A DNA stretch of 64,000 nt from Chryseobacterium limigenitum (GCF_900114875.1 NZ_FPKW01000019.1:23534-87533); one strand, 5' to 3'. Positions 1-8,829 are shown, numbered from the stretch's first letter. The notes: generated by a model not told the origin, from the letters alone. Numbers and translations: made by a program.

Positions 1-860
1 GCAATCCACACGTCCGCGAAGAGCTTAATACATGGGCAAAATGGTATTTTGATCAAACTGATTTTGATGGTGTAAGACTTGATGCCTTAAAACATATTTC
101 TTTTGATTTTTATAAAGAATGGCTCACCCTACTCCGTTCCAATTCCGGCAAGAATATCTTTGCAGTCGGTGAATATTGGGCTCCGGGATATTTAGCCTTA
201 CTTCAAAAATATATTGAAGTTACGGAAGGTGCTATGAGCTTATTCGACAGTTCATTACAAAATAATTTCCACACTGCATCCAAAGAAGGCGGCAATTATG
301 ATTTGAGAAGAATCTTTGATGAAACGCTTACTCAGGCTGATCCGCTTCATTCGGTAAGTCTTGTCGATAATCATGACACGCAACCTTTACAGGATCTGGA
401 AGCTCCAGTTGATGAATGGTTCAAACCTCTTGCCTATGCCCTGATTTTATTGAGAGAAAACGGTTATCCGTGCATTTTTTACCCCGATTTATTCGGCGCT
501 CATTACATCGATAAAGATAAAGAAGGAAATGATCAGGAAATATTCTTAAATAAAATTGATGGCATTGAAGAATTACTGAAAGCCAGAAAAGACCATGCTT
601 ACGGCGTTCAAAAAGATTATTTTGAAGATGCCAATTGTCTGGGATGGATACGTGAAGGTGATGATGAACACCAAGGCTGTGCCGTAGTTCTGAGTAATAA
701 AGAAGCCTATAATAAACCGATGGAAATGGGCGAAAAATATATTGGACAAATCTTTTACGATTTTCTGGGAAGATCTGAAGAAAAAGTAACCATAGATGAA
801 AACGGATTCGGAAACTTTCCTGTTCCGGCAGGGAATGTGAGTGTCTGGATTCCTGAATAA
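1..860 (+). CDS. Alpha-amylase, GH13 family (3' part only)
   Basis: The gene enters from the left edge; the frame is open from base 3, so roughly 285 C-terminal residues are seen. The three catalytic residues of clan GH-H are present: the nucleophile Asp in DGVRLDALKH (codon 81-83), the acid/base Glu in GEYW (codon 171-173) and the transition-state Asp in VDNHDTQP (codon 375-377). The family hydrolyses internal alpha-1,4 bonds of starch or glycogen-type glucans. The spacing and the C-terminal all-beta domain resemble the single-domain cytoplasmic (GH13_5-like) amylases. The signal-peptide status cannot be judged because the start lies outside the window. The product ends with a normal TAA, and no T9SS tail is present. 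Confidence 0.9.
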   Translation, partial: NPHVREELNTWAKWYFDQTDFDGVRLDALKHISFDFYKEWLTLLRSNSGKNIFAVGEYWAPGYLALLQKYIEVTEGAMSLFDSSLQNNFHTASKEGGNYDLRRIFDETLTQADPLHSVSLVDNHDTQPLQDLEAPVDEWFKPLAYALILLRENGYPCIFYPDLFGAHYIDKDKEGNDQEIFLNKIDGIEELLKARKDHAYGVQKDYFEDANCLGWIREGDDEHQGCAVVLSNKEAYNKPMEMGEKYIGQIFYDFLGRSEEKVTIDENGFGNFPVPAGNVSVWIPE

Positions 861-898
861 TTTTTTAACTAAATGCGTTGCAAGATATGTGCAGAACG

Positions 899-980
899 TT
901 TGTCATTCCGTAGGAATCTAAGCAAAGATTTTATAATTCAATCTCTAAAAATTTGGTATGGATTCCTACGGAATGACAAA
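899..980. repeat. 20-bp perfect inverted repeat, REP-like
   Basis: The arms at 899-918 and 961-980 (TTTGTCATTCCGTAGGAATC and its complement) are perfect over 20 bp and separated by 42 bp. The element lies between the convergent amylase and esterase genes. It can form a long hairpin, and it looks like a mobile palindromic intergenic repeat rather than a plain terminator because the loop is long and there is no clean T-tract. A 115-residue ORF crossing it is not credible. Confidence 0.7.
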
Positions 981-1002
981 CTTTATATTAAAAATAATAA
1001 AA

Positions 1003-2343
1003 CTAAACTTTTCGGAGTTCCAGCACAGAAGGCTTTTCAGAGGATTCCGATATATTTCCTTTTCGGGCAAATTCTGCCCAAAGTGCTCTTAATTTCTTCC
1101 CATTCTCATGAATATATTTCCAGGGAACGTCTTTTAATAAGCCTGAATATTTCCAGGCATTTTCATTTCCAAATAATAAAGGAAGATCAAATGCATGAGC
1201 AGCCCCGAAAAAATTATTGATCAATCGGGAATGAATTCTGAATACATAAATATTGCCTCCAGCATCAGCATAATTTTCAGCAAAAGCCTGAGCGGGTTTT
1301 CCATAGATAATTTCTGTTGTTGCCTGAATCGCTTTATTGATAATTTTTTTTCCAAAACCTTGATTGAGATATTTATTCATCGGGTTCGAAGCTTTCAGAT
1401 AAAATGAAGTTTCGTCATCATTTAAACCAATCAGGACATCATACTTTTTAGCATTTTCTTTCCATTTCTTAATGGATTCATCCTCGTTGCATAAAGGCGG
1501 AAAACCATATTGAGCTCCGAAAGGCATGGCTGCTTTTAATCCATATTTAAAGAAAGACGGGACAAAGCTTTTATAATTTTCTATGATCTCTAAAAGATCT
1601 GTTTCGGCTGTAAATCTGTCTGTTTTTTCTAAAAACTCATCGAGCATTTTTTGACGGTTATTTCTCAATCCCAAAGGCGCACTTTGAATAATTACTCGTT
1701 GAAATAAATTTTCTATACCATCAGAAATCATTAGATGAGCAATAGCATCACCACCGGAAGACTGCCCTAAAAGAGTAATATTTTCAGCATCGCCACCGAA
1801 ATCACTGATATATGTTTTAACCCATTTTAAGGCTTCAATTATATCAAATAATCCTAAATTGGCTGGTCTTTTTTCACTTCCGCCTAAGAAACCGAAAAAC
1901 CCTAAACGGTAAGAAACTGTTACAATAATAATGTTCTGTTCTTTTACCCAATCCGTAGGATCAGCGGTTGACAAATCACCACAACCGATTTCATAAGATC
2001 CGCCATGAATCCAAACGATAACCGGTAATTTTTCATTTTGATTAATATTTTCAGGTCGATAAATTGATAAATATTGCGTTGATTCTTCAACATCAAAAAG
2101 ATCGAGATCAATTTTCGCGATCAACTTTTCTAATAATGGACTTATATTCTGCGGACAAACAGGAGTCCTTTCCGGAAAGGTAATTTCCAAATCTGATGGT
2201 TTTTCAGGAACAGGCTTTTGAAACCTCTCAGAATGTGCATACCGAATACTTTTGGCTTTTAAAATACCATTTTCTTTTACAGCTAAAATTTGCCCAAAAG
2301 AGGAATGAAAAGTGTGAGTTCCAATATTTTGTTGTGTTGTCAT
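1003..2343 (-). CDS. Carboxylesterase, type B family
   Basis: A 446-residue alpha/beta-hydrolase predicted to cleave carboxylic ester bonds. The oxyanion-hole motif HGGS is at residues 113-116. The nucleophile elbow GQSSG is at 193-197, with Ser195 as the likely nucleophile, in the usual type-B context (SYRLGFFGFL before it, a Gly-Gly-Asp segment shortly upstream). A candidate catalytic His sits in AHAFDLPLLFG near residue 380. There is no recognisable signal peptide, so it is probably cytoplasmic. Length is slightly short for the family (about 500), mainly at the C-terminus. It is convergent with the amylase. A 345-bp non-coding gap separates it from the AraC gene, so it probably has its own promoter. 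The natural substrate cannot be told. Confidence 0.85.
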   Translation of the reverse strand: MTTQQNIGTHTFHSSFGQILAVKENGILKAKSIRYAHSERFQKPVPEKPSDLEITFPERTPVCPQNISPLLEKLIAKIDLDLFDVEESTQYLSIYRPENINQNEKLPVIVWIHGGSYEIGCGDLSTADPTDWVKEQNIIIVTVSYRLGFFGFLGGSEKRPANLGLFDIIEALKWVKTYISDFGGDAENITLLGQSSGGDAIAHLMISDGIENLFQRVIIQSAPLGLRNNRQKMLDEFLEKTDRFTAETDLLEIIENYKSFVPSFFKYGLKAAMPFGAQYGFPPLCNEDESIKKWKENAKKYDVLIGLNDDETSFYLKASNPMNKYLNQGFGKKIINKAIQATTEIIYGKPAQAFAENYADAGGNIYVFRIHSRLINNFFGAAHAFDLPLLFGNENAWKYSGLLKDVPWKYIHENGKKLRALWAEFARKGNISESSEKPSVLELRKV

Positions 2344-2688
2344 TTGATGTTGGCTTTAAGCAGAAGCAATAGACTTTAAGCTGTATTTCAACTACAATTT
2401 ACAAATTTTGTTTTTTTATTTAAATAGTTTTAACGCAAATGTCACAAATTTTTAAACACTAGTTTTCACAAATAAGAATTGTGTTTAAAAATTTTTATTT
2501 GAATGTTTTATTTTAACGCAAAGAGCGCAAAGTTTTTTATTAATATTGAGAATATTTTAAGTTCGCAAAGGCGTTTCACTCAACTAAGAATGCTAAAAAT
2601 TTAAAGATTAGATATAACACAAACATTCACTAATGAGAATTGGTGTTATTTGTGAAAAAATATTAGTGAAATTAGTGTTTTAAAAAAC
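2344..2688. other. Non-coding spacer with inverted repeat and dispersed repeat
   Basis: No credible gene. It contains a 14-bp perfect inverted repeat (arms 2446-2459 and 2481-2494) that could end AraC transcription. It also holds a copy of a dispersed repeat at 2514-2590 (listed separately) and short inverted CACTAAT/ATTAGTG words near 2625-2680. It is very AT-rich. Confidence 0.6.
2514..2590. repeat. Dispersed intergenic repeat, copy 1
   Basis: The element begins AACGCAAAGAGCGCAAAG and ends GTTCGCAAAGGCGTTTCACT followed by a CAACTAAG word. Two related copies occur at 48408-48484 and 53343-53418. The ends are conserved and the 30-40 bp middle is not. All copies are intergenic. Confidence 0.6.
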
Positions 2689-3600
2689 TTAGTTCAACGT
2701 TTTATACTCACTTGGAGAAACGCCGACTTTAGTTTTGAATAATCTTGTGAAATGCTGTGGATATTTAAAACCAAGATCATAAGAAATTTCGCTGATTGAT
2801 TTTTCTGGATTAAAGATTTGTTCTTTTGCAACATCAATCAATTTATTATGGATAAGCTCCTGAGCTGAAATTCCCAATTCTTTTTTAATAATATCTCCAA
2901 AATAGTTTGCTGAAAGATTAAGCTGTTCGGCAAAATAATTAACCATCGGAAAACCGAAATTTTTAGGTTTATCAGATTTTAAATATTCATCCAAAAGATT
3001 TTCAAACTTACCGATAACTCCCTGATTGATATGATCTCTCGTAATAAACTGACGATCATAAAAACGCATACAATAATTTAAAAACAATTCAATATTATTA
3101 ACAATTAATGACTTACTGTGTTTATCGATTGATTGTTCTAATTCGAGTTTGATGTTTTTAAAACATTCTAAAATAATCTCACGCTCCTTTTCAGATAAAT
3201 GTAATGCTTCATGAACGTCATAAGAAAAAAATGAATAATCCTTTATATTCTTCCCTAAATTGGTTCCTTTAATGAGATCCGGATGAAATATCAGGGCAAA
3301 ACCTGCGGGCTGAATCTGCTTTCCTTTATTGTAAATTCCATAGGTTTGGCCTGGCGCAATGAAAACCAAGGTTCCTTCCTGATAGTCGTAACTATTTTTA
3401 CCGTAAAACATGTCTCCACACATGACATCCTTCAAAAAAACGGTATAAAAACCAAACGATCTTTTGTGCTGGCTAATAGGATCTGATTTTGAAAAATCAA
3501 CCACACTTACCAATGGATGTAAGGTTTCCTGATTGGCCATTTTATTATATTCCGAAACACTATTGTAGATTTCAACCTCTTGATCTTCCATGAATTCCAT
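2689..3600 (-). CDS. AraC-family transcriptional regulator
   Basis: A 303-residue protein with an N-terminal cupin-like sensing half (about 1-180) and a C-terminal double helix-turn-helix of the AraC type (about 205-300). The family signature is visible: SISEISYDLGFKYPQHFTRL followed by FKTKVGVSPSEYKTLN. The start may be Met1 or Met4 (MEDQEVEI); both lie within 12 bases. It is divergent from the alcohol dehydrogenase across a 159-bp gap, so that gene is a plausible target. AraC members with a cupin half usually respond to a small molecule, but the ligand is unknown. A minus-strand TAATTTTG word at 3614-3621 could be its -7 element. Confidence 0.88.
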   Translation of the reverse strand: MEFMEDQEVEIYNSVSEYNKMANQETLHPLVSVVDFSKSDPISQHKRSFGFYTVFLKDVMCGDMFYGKNSYDYQEGTLVFIAPGQTYGIYNKGKQIQPAGFALIFHPDLIKGTNLGKNIKDYSFFSYDVHEALHLSEKEREIILECFKNIKLELEQSIDKHSKSLIVNNIELFLNYCMRFYDRQFITRDHINQGVIGKFENLLDEYLKSDKPKNFGFPMVNYFAEQLNLSANYFGDIIKKELGISAQELIHNKLIDVAKEQIFNPEKSISEISYDLGFKYPQHFTRLFKTKVGVSPSEYKTLN

Positions 3601-3690
3601 TTTTAATCTTATTCAAAATTACTGTTTTAAATTGTACATTTGATTACAACTGTAAAATTGGTAAGTATTTCCGTAATTTATATAAGTCAG

Positions 3691-3711
3691 GTTGAGACAA
3701 AAGTTGAGACA
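3691..3711. promoter_or_regulatory. Direct repeat GTTGAGACA x2, candidate AraC operator
   Basis: Two perfect 9-bp copies of GTTGAGACA start at 3691 and 3703 (12-bp period), 49 bp upstream of the dehydrogenase start and between the two divergent genes. Directly repeated half-sites about one helical turn apart are typical of AraC-family operators. The assignment to this regulator is inference. Confidence 0.4.
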
Positions 3712-3759
3712 TTTGTAGTCGGGAAATTAGCATTTAAAATTAAAACTTAAATAAATCAA

Positions 3760-4812
3760 ATGAGCACATTCACAGTAAAAGCTTTCGCAGCAGAGTCTAC
3801 GACAGCAGATTTAAAAGAAATGAATATTGAAAGAAGAGACACAACACCAAACGATGTAGAAATTGATATTCTATATTGCGGCGTTTGTCACTCTGACCTT
3901 CATACAGCAAGAAACGACTGGGGCGGAACGATGTATCCGGCAGTTCCGGGGCACGAAATTGTAGGTAGAATTACAAAAGTAGGAAGCGATGTTTCTAAAT
4001 TTAAAGTGGGAGATTTGGCAGGTGTAGGATGTATCGTAGATTCTTGCGGACATTGCGACAGCTGTAAACAAGATCTTGAACAATATTGTTTAAACGGATT
4101 TACAGGAACTTACAACGGAAAAGATAAGCATTTGGGAGGTCATACTTTCGGAGGATATTCTCAAAAAGTGGTTGTAGATGCTGATCACGTTTTAAAAGTG
4201 CCTGAAAATTTAGATCTTGCAGCAGTTGCTCCGCTTCTTTGCGCAGGAATCACCACTTGGTCTCCATTAAAGCACTGGAACGTTGGTCCGGGTTCTAAAG
4301 TAGCTGTTGTAGGTCTTGGAGGTTTAGGTCACATGGCAATTAAATTAGCAAAAGGTTTAGGTGCTGAAGTTACTTTATTCTCAAGAACTCCGGGGAAAAC
4401 TGATGATGCTAAGCAATTAGGAGCTGATCATGTTGTAATTTCTACAGATGATACTCAAATGGATTCTGTGAAAGGTAAATTTGATGTGATTATCGATACT
4501 GTTCCTTATGTACACGATGTAAATCCTTATGTTACTACTTTAAATATCAGCGGAACGCTTGTTTTAGTTGGATACTTAGGAGGTTTGGAACCTATTTTGA
4601 ATACCGTTCCGATGATTTTAGGAAGAAAATCTGTTGCTGGTTCTGTGATCGGTGGAATAGCTGAAACTCAGGAAATGCTTGATTTCTGTGGTGAGCATAA
4701 TATCGTTTCTGAAATCGAAATGATCAACATGCAAGATATCAACGAAGCTTATGAAAGAATGTTGAAAAGCGATGTAAGATACCGTTTCGTAATTGATATG
4801 AAATCTTTGTAA
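3760..4812 (+). CDS. Zinc-dependent NAD(P) alcohol dehydrogenase
   Basis: A 350-residue medium-chain dehydrogenase that oxidises alcohols or reduces aldehydes in the cytoplasm. Catalytic zinc ligands are Cys43 (in CGVCHSD), His65 (GHE) and Cys161 (LLCAG). The structural zinc loop has Cys96, Cys99, Cys102 and Cys110 (CGHCDSC...C). The Rossmann motif GLGGLG is at 185-190. Overall it resembles the cinnamyl-alcohol-dehydrogenase-like aldehyde reductases (YahK/AdhC type), which usually prefer NADPH. It stands alone and divergent from an AraC regulator, suggesting aldehyde- or alcohol-responsive control. A weak hairpin follows the stop. Confidence 0.92.
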   Translation: MSTFTVKAFAAESTTADLKEMNIERRDTTPNDVEIDILYCGVCHSDLHTARNDWGGTMYPAVPGHEIVGRITKVGSDVSKFKVGDLAGVGCIVDSCGHCDSCKQDLEQYCLNGFTGTYNGKDKHLGGHTFGGYSQKVVVDADHVLKVPENLDLAAVAPLLCAGITTWSPLKHWNVGPGSKVAVVGLGGLGHMAIKLAKGLGAEVTLFSRTPGKTDDAKQLGADHVVISTDDTQMDSVKGKFDVIIDTVPYVHDVNPYVTTLNISGTLVLVGYLGGLEPILNTVPMILGRKSVAGSVIGGIAETQEMLDFCGEHNIVSEIEMINMQDINEAYERMLKSDVRYRFVIDMKSL

Positions 4813-4834
4813 GATTTTCTTATATAATTCAACT

Positions 4835-4864
4835 AAGGCTCTCATTTTTGGGAGTCTTTTTTGT
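4835..4864 (+). terminator. Weak intrinsic terminator after alcohol dehydrogenase
   Basis: An imperfect 8-bp stem (AGGCTCTC/GGGAGTCT, with G-T pairs) is followed by a T-tract. Confidence 0.5.
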
Positions 4865-5012
4865 TTTCTTTATTGCAAAGGCAGAAAAAGCTTTTTTTAA
4901 GAAAGAAATACGGCTATTTTAGGTTTTGACTAAAGTCTGGTTTGATTATTTTAATTTTTAAAATGGGTTAAATCCCGTTCCTATTGATTTTTAAATATCC
5001 GCAGAACTACAA

Positions 5013-5381
5013 TTATTCACATTTATATTTTCCATCCATATCTTTAAAAGCCCATTCTGCCATTTGATAGATGACAGGGATTAATCCTTTCCCAGACTCA
5101 CTCAACCCATAGGTTACATGAGGAGGAATGACCGGTTTAGCTGTTCTGATTACCAATCCGTCTGTTTCCAATTGTTTTAGATGCTGAATTAACATCTTTT
5201 CTGTAACTGCTGGAATACAGCGTTTCAGTTCGCTATACCTTTTATCTCCGTTTGAAAGATGGTATAAAATAATAGGTTTCCAAAATCCACCGATTTTTTC
5301 CATAACATAGGTTACCGGACAAAGATCGAGTGCATATTTTTTATTTTGCTGAATGGTTGAGCTTTCTTTAATGGCCGTCAT
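5013..5381 (-). CDS. HxlR-family winged-helix regulator
   Basis: A 122-residue DNA-binding protein of the HxlR/MarR-like class. The conserved N-terminal CPVTYVMEKIGGFWKPIIL is followed by the winged helix (RYSELKRCIPAVTEKMLIQH, then LETDGLVIRT). The lone Cys near residue 21 is the position used for redox or electrophile sensing in some HxlR members (for example YodB/HypR-type). It is divergent from an NmrA-type gene, the usual HxlR arrangement, so it probably represses that gene and itself. Its likely -7 element (minus-strand TATATTTG, 5422-5429) overlaps the neighbouring gene's promoter. Confidence 0.9.
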   Translation of the reverse strand: MTAIKESSTIQQNKKYALDLCPVTYVMEKIGGFWKPIILYHLSNGDKRYSELKRCIPAVTEKMLIQHLKQLETDGLVIRTAKPVIPPHVTYGLSESGKGLIPVIYQMAEWAFKDMDGKYKCE

Positions 5382-5396
5382 AATACATACTTTAGG

Positions 5397-5435
5397 GTAA
5401 GTACTTGTATAAAAGTAAGTACAAATATACCTTTG
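5397..5435 (+). promoter_or_regulatory. Divergent HxlR/NmrA promoter with repeated operator
   Basis: The plus-strand promoter TTG (5405-5407)-N20-TACCTTTG (5428-5435) fits the Bacteroidetes consensus. GTAAGTAC occurs twice, at 5397-5404 and 5415-5422 (18-bp period), overlapping the -33 element and the spacer. That suits repression by the adjacent HxlR protein. The opposite-strand -7 element overlaps at 5422-5429. Confidence 0.55.
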
Positions 5436-5461
5436 TTCTCAGAAATAAAAAAATATTTATT

Positions 5462-6346
5462 ATGAAAATTGTAATCACTGGTTCACTAGGAAATGTAGCA
5501 AAACCATTAGCTCAACAATTAATTGCAGAAGGTCACGATATCACTGTAATCAGCAGCAACGAATCTAAAAAAAGTGAAATTGAATCTCTTGGAGCAAAAG
5601 CAGCCATCGGCTCTATTACAGACCTAGATTTCTTAGTTAAATCTTTCGAAAATGCAGATGCAGCATTTTTAATGACTCCTCCAAATATGGGTGGAGTAAA
5701 TATTGTTGAAAATACCATTAATGCAGGAAAAAATTATGCCGAAGCTATTTCAAAAACAGGTATTAAAAAAGTTGTTATGCTGAGCAGTATCGGTGTTGAA
5801 TCACCAGTAGAAACAGGACCAATAAAAGGACTCCATCATATTGAAAAACTCTATAGCAATTTAGATAATACAGATGTAACATTTTTGAGAGCCGGATATT
5901 TTTACATTAACTTTTTTAATGATATTCCGTTAGTTCAGAATGCAGGAATTATTGGCGCCAATTATCCTGAAAATACAAGTATTCCATTAGTTCATCCCGC
6001 TGATATTGCCAAAGCTGCCGCAGAAGAATTAGTGAAAAATTCTGAAGGTAAAAATGTAAGATATATTGTAAGTGATGTTCGTCCAGCCTCTGATTTTGCT
6101 AAAGTTTTTGGAACTGCCATCGGAAAACCGGAACTACCTTGGATTGAATTTAAAGATGAAGATTCTCTAAATGGAATGCTTCAGGCAGGTCTTCCACAAG
6201 AAATGGCTGAACTGTATGCTGAAATGGGAAGAGGCGTAAGAACGGGAGTCGTTCAAAAGGATTTTATTGAGCATGATTCTCCTGTTGATGGAGGAATTAA
6301 GTTGGAGGAATTTGCGAAGGAGTTTGCTGCTAAGTTTAATTCTTAA
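5462..6346 (+). CDS. NmrA-like NAD(P)H-binding protein
   Basis: A 294-residue atypical short-chain dehydrogenase (NmrA/QOR2-like). Met at 5462 is chosen as start because the Rossmann motif MKIVITGSLGNVAKPLA begins there and the promoter -7 element lies just upstream. The longer reading from 5405 would overlap the promoter. Residues after the fold follow the family pattern (AAFLMTPPN, then VVMLSSIGV, FLRAGYFYINF). Such proteins bind NADP and act as quinone/azo reductases or redox sensors; the active Tyr-xxx-Lys of classical SDRs is not evident. The adjacent HxlR repressor fits a role in electrophile or quinone stress. Confidence 0.85.
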   Translation: MKIVITGSLGNVAKPLAQQLIAEGHDITVISSNESKKSEIESLGAKAAIGSITDLDFLVKSFENADAAFLMTPPNMGGVNIVENTINAGKNYAEAISKTGIKKVVMLSSIGVESPVETGPIKGLHHIEKLYSNLDNTDVTFLRAGYFYINFFNDIPLVQNAGIIGANYPENTSIPLVHPADIAKAAAEELVKNSEGKNVRYIVSDVRPASDFAKVFGTAIGKPELPWIEFKDEDSLNGMLQAGLPQEMAELYAEMGRGVRTGVVQKDFIEHDSPVDGGIKLEEFAKEFAAKFNS

Positions 6347-6377
6347 TAATTTTTTCTCTGATTCATTTCTTATAAAC

Positions 6378-6410
6378 AAGTTTCGGCGAGCCTTTGGCTC
6401 GCCGAAACTT
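6378..6410. terminator. Bidirectional terminator
   Basis: A perfect 15-bp stem (AAGTTTCGGCGAGCC/complement) with a 3-base loop, flanked by A and T runs. It serves both convergent genes. Confidence 0.85.
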
Positions 6411-6450
6411 TATTTTTATCAAAATTTTAGATTTAATTCTGGCCTAAAAA

Positions 6451-7734
6451 TTACTTTTTATCCTTCAAAGTCTCTTTCAATACTTTAAATTTTCCATCGA
6501 TGGGTTGGGTGATTTTTAACCCTAAAATTTCAGCAACTAAAGGATAAACATTTACATTTGAAAACTCATCGATCACAACATCATTCTTAAATTCAGGTCC
6601 CCAAGCAAAGAAAGTCGCTTTCATTTCAGGAACAAGCCTTGGATTATAGCCATGTTTTCCAACCGCTGTTTTCTTGCCTTTCTCTAGAAATATCTTAGGA
6701 GCTTTCGGAATCAGAAGAATTTGTCCGATTCTGTTGTATTGATCATCTTTAGTTCCAAAATGGAGATATTTAGGCAGTTTTTTATCTAAATAAACTTCAT
6801 AATCATCCGTTTTATTGCCTTTCAATTCTTTATAAACAGCTTTAACTTCGGAAGGATTCTTCACTACCACTCTCAATAATGTTTGAGAATTATAAAAATC
6901 AAATCTGCTTTTATCGAAAAGTAATGCAGGAATTTCAAGCGGAGTTCCACCATCAACTTTTATCATCCCATGATCTGAAACAAAGATGAAGTTGACGTTT
7001 TTCAATCCTAAATCATTTACTTTTTGAACCAACTCTCCAATTGCTTTATCAATTAAATGAACAGCATCTTCCGTTTCTTTAGCTTCTGGTCCAAAATGAT
7101 GTCCGCTTCCGTCCACTTCAGGGAAATATAGTGAAATAAAATGCGGCCTTTTATCCATTGGTAGTTTCAACCAATTAACAACTTTATCCACCTTTTCAGA
7201 AGGGGTAAATTTTTCGTGATAAGGATAATAATAGGTTGGTCTTTTTCCACCTGCATCACTCGCTGACCCTACCCACATTAAAGAAGCTGAAATCATTCCC
7301 TGCTTTTCAGCCAATCCCCAAAGTGGAGTTCCACCGTACCAACTTCCATCTTCTGCATTTTTTTTATCACTCATTGCATATGCTTCCTTTCTTTTATAAT
7401 CATAAAAAAAGTTATCGATCAAACCGTGGTGAGAAGGATATAACCCGGTAATTAAACTCCAGTGATTCGGAAAAGTGATACTTGGATAACTTGGAATCAT
7501 TGCCTTTGCCTGAACGCCTCCGTTTGAATATTTTAAAAGATTTTCTGCATTATATTTTTTAGCATAATCATATCGAAAACCGTCTGTAGAGATCATGATT
7601 ACGTAAGGTTTCGTTTGTGCATCCACCGTATTATGTCGATTCGGAATAACTATTTGAGCAGTATCAACAGGTACTTTTTGAGCAAATACTGTTAATGACA
7701 TCAAAAGCATAAAAAATTGTAATCCTCTCTTCAT
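6451..7734 (-). CDS. Secreted nucleotide pyrophosphatase/phosphodiesterase (ENPP-like)
   Basis: About 427 residues from the preferred start MKRGLQFF, which opens a clear signal peptide ending VFAQ (a Met six codons upstream would spoil it). It belongs to the alkaline-phosphatase superfamily, type I phosphodiesterase family. The metal ligand Asp51 is in ISTDGF and the nucleophile Thr87 in PSITFPNHW. Further metal-site motifs are PEVDGSGHHFGP, VSDHGM and GKHGYNP. The family hydrolyses phosphodiester or pyrophosphate bonds of nucleotides or lipids with two zinc ions. It is predicted periplasmic or outer-surface, and no T9SS tail is present. It stands alone with its own terminator region. Confidence 0.9.
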   Translation of the reverse strand: MKRGLQFFMLLMSLTVFAQKVPVDTAQIVIPNRHNTVDAQTKPYVIMISTDGFRYDYAKKYNAENLLKYSNGGVQAKAMIPSYPSITFPNHWSLITGLYPSHHGLIDNFFYDYKRKEAYAMSDKKNAEDGSWYGGTPLWGLAEKQGMISASLMWVGSASDAGGKRPTYYYPYHEKFTPSEKVDKVVNWLKLPMDKRPHFISLYFPEVDGSGHHFGPEAKETEDAVHLIDKAIGELVQKVNDLGLKNVNFIFVSDHGMIKVDGGTPLEIPALLFDKSRFDFYNSQTLLRVVVKNPSEVKAVYKELKGNKTDDYEVYLDKKLPKYLHFGTKDDQYNRIGQILLIPKAPKIFLEKGKKTAVGKHGYNPRLVPEMKATFFAWGPEFKNDVVIDEFSNVNVYPLVAEILGLKITQPIDGKFKVLKETLKDKK

Positions 7735-7846
7735 TATAAAAATTTTCGGCAAAGTTACTATGTCAAAATCTTAGATGAAAGTTTAGGTCGTTAAAAAAAT
7801 ATTAAACCTTATTATATTCTATACTGTCCTTTAATTTTAAACTGAT

Positions 7847-8704
7847 CTAGAATGCTGAAGATTGGATCTTATAACTCATTTCAAATTGTGACACCCAATT
7901 TTCCAGACCTATCGAGGTAAGAAAACGGCAAGTATTTTCAGAAGAATCATCAACATTATTTATAGATATCGCTTGCCCTTCACTCATCTGTTTTATCTTA
8001 CTAAGAAGCTTGTTGCCAATCCCCTTTTTTCTGAAGCTTTTATCAACAGCAATTTGTTGTATTTTTCTTGTTGCAGGATTATAAATAGTATACCCTACGA
8101 CTTCATCCTCTTTATAGGCACCTAGAATTTTACAGTCTTTACCCATTTGTTCAATTACCATAACAGAATTTTGCCACGATGGTTCAATATCCCAGAAAGA
8201 TCTGAATTTTTCCCATTGAAAGCTACTCATCTCTTGTATTAAAACATTAGAATCTCTTTCTGTAAGTTCAACATTTCCTTTAAAACAAAGCAATTTTCGG
8301 GTAATATTAAAACCTAAATTGGTATAAGCTCTTATGGCGGCTTCATTTTTTTCGAGCACTTCCAACGTTAAAATACATGCTTTTCTATTTTGTAATATCG
8401 GGAGAATATAGTCATACATTTTTCTGACTAATCCTTTTCCTCGGTGTTCGGGAATTATTCCTGTTCCGGCATTATACACAATCCGTTGCCCATCCTCTAT
8501 TTTTTCAGCATTAAGAATAAAAGATACCAATTTGCCTGAATCAAAGCTTCCTACAGAAATGCTCATGTCAACTTTTTCAGTAACTATTTTTGATTTGAGC
8601 TGATCTAATGTTAAGTGAAAAGGAACCAGATAATCAGAAAAAGAAGTATTAAATACTGACAAAACATCCTGTATATCAATATTTTCAAGGTTTTTAAATT
8701 CCAT
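7847..8704 (-). CDS. GNAT N-acetyltransferase, two tandem GNAT domains
   Basis: A 285-residue cytoplasmic protein with two acetyl-CoA-binding GNAT folds. The first (about 1-145) has the pyrophosphate loop GIIPEHRGKGLVRKMYD. The second (about 150-280) has QIAVDKSFRKKGIGNKLL. Tandem GNAT proteins usually have one active and one degenerate half; both halves here keep an R/K-x-x-G-x-G/A-type loop. The substrate cannot be predicted. It is transcribed in the same direction as the phosphodiesterase, but a 112-bp gap makes an operon uncertain. Confidence 0.85.
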   Translation of the reverse strand: MEFKNLENIDIQDVLSVFNTSFSDYLVPFHLTLDQLKSKIVTEKVDMSISVGSFDSGKLVSFILNAEKIEDGQRIVYNAGTGIIPEHRGKGLVRKMYDYILPILQNRKACILTLEVLEKNEAAIRAYTNLGFNITRKLLCFKGNVELTERDSNVLIQEMSSFQWEKFRSFWDIEPSWQNSVMVIEQMGKDCKILGAYKEDEVVGYTIYNPATRKIQQIAVDKSFRKKGIGNKLLSKIKQMSEGQAISINNVDDSSENTCRFLTSIGLENWVSQFEMSYKIQSSAF

Positions 8705-8781
8705 TTATATTGTTTTGTTAAATATTAAAATTATGGGATTAAAAAGATATTGATATTATTTTGAATTTATCTCCCATAAAA

Positions 8782-8806
8782 AACACCTCTAAAATTTAGA
8801 GGTGTT
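8782..8806 (-). terminator. Terminator of the redox operon
   Basis: A palindrome AACACCTCTAAA/TTTAGAGGTGTT flanked by A/T runs, placed 24 bp after the DOMON gene stop. Confidence 0.8.
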
Positions 8807-8829
8807 CAAAAAATATCATGCTTTTTTAC

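Noticed and set aside
873..1220. 115-residue plus-strand ORF after the amylase
   Set aside because: It runs through the 20-bp inverted repeat and the 3' end of the esterase in antisense; its composition is not protein-like and it has no start signals.
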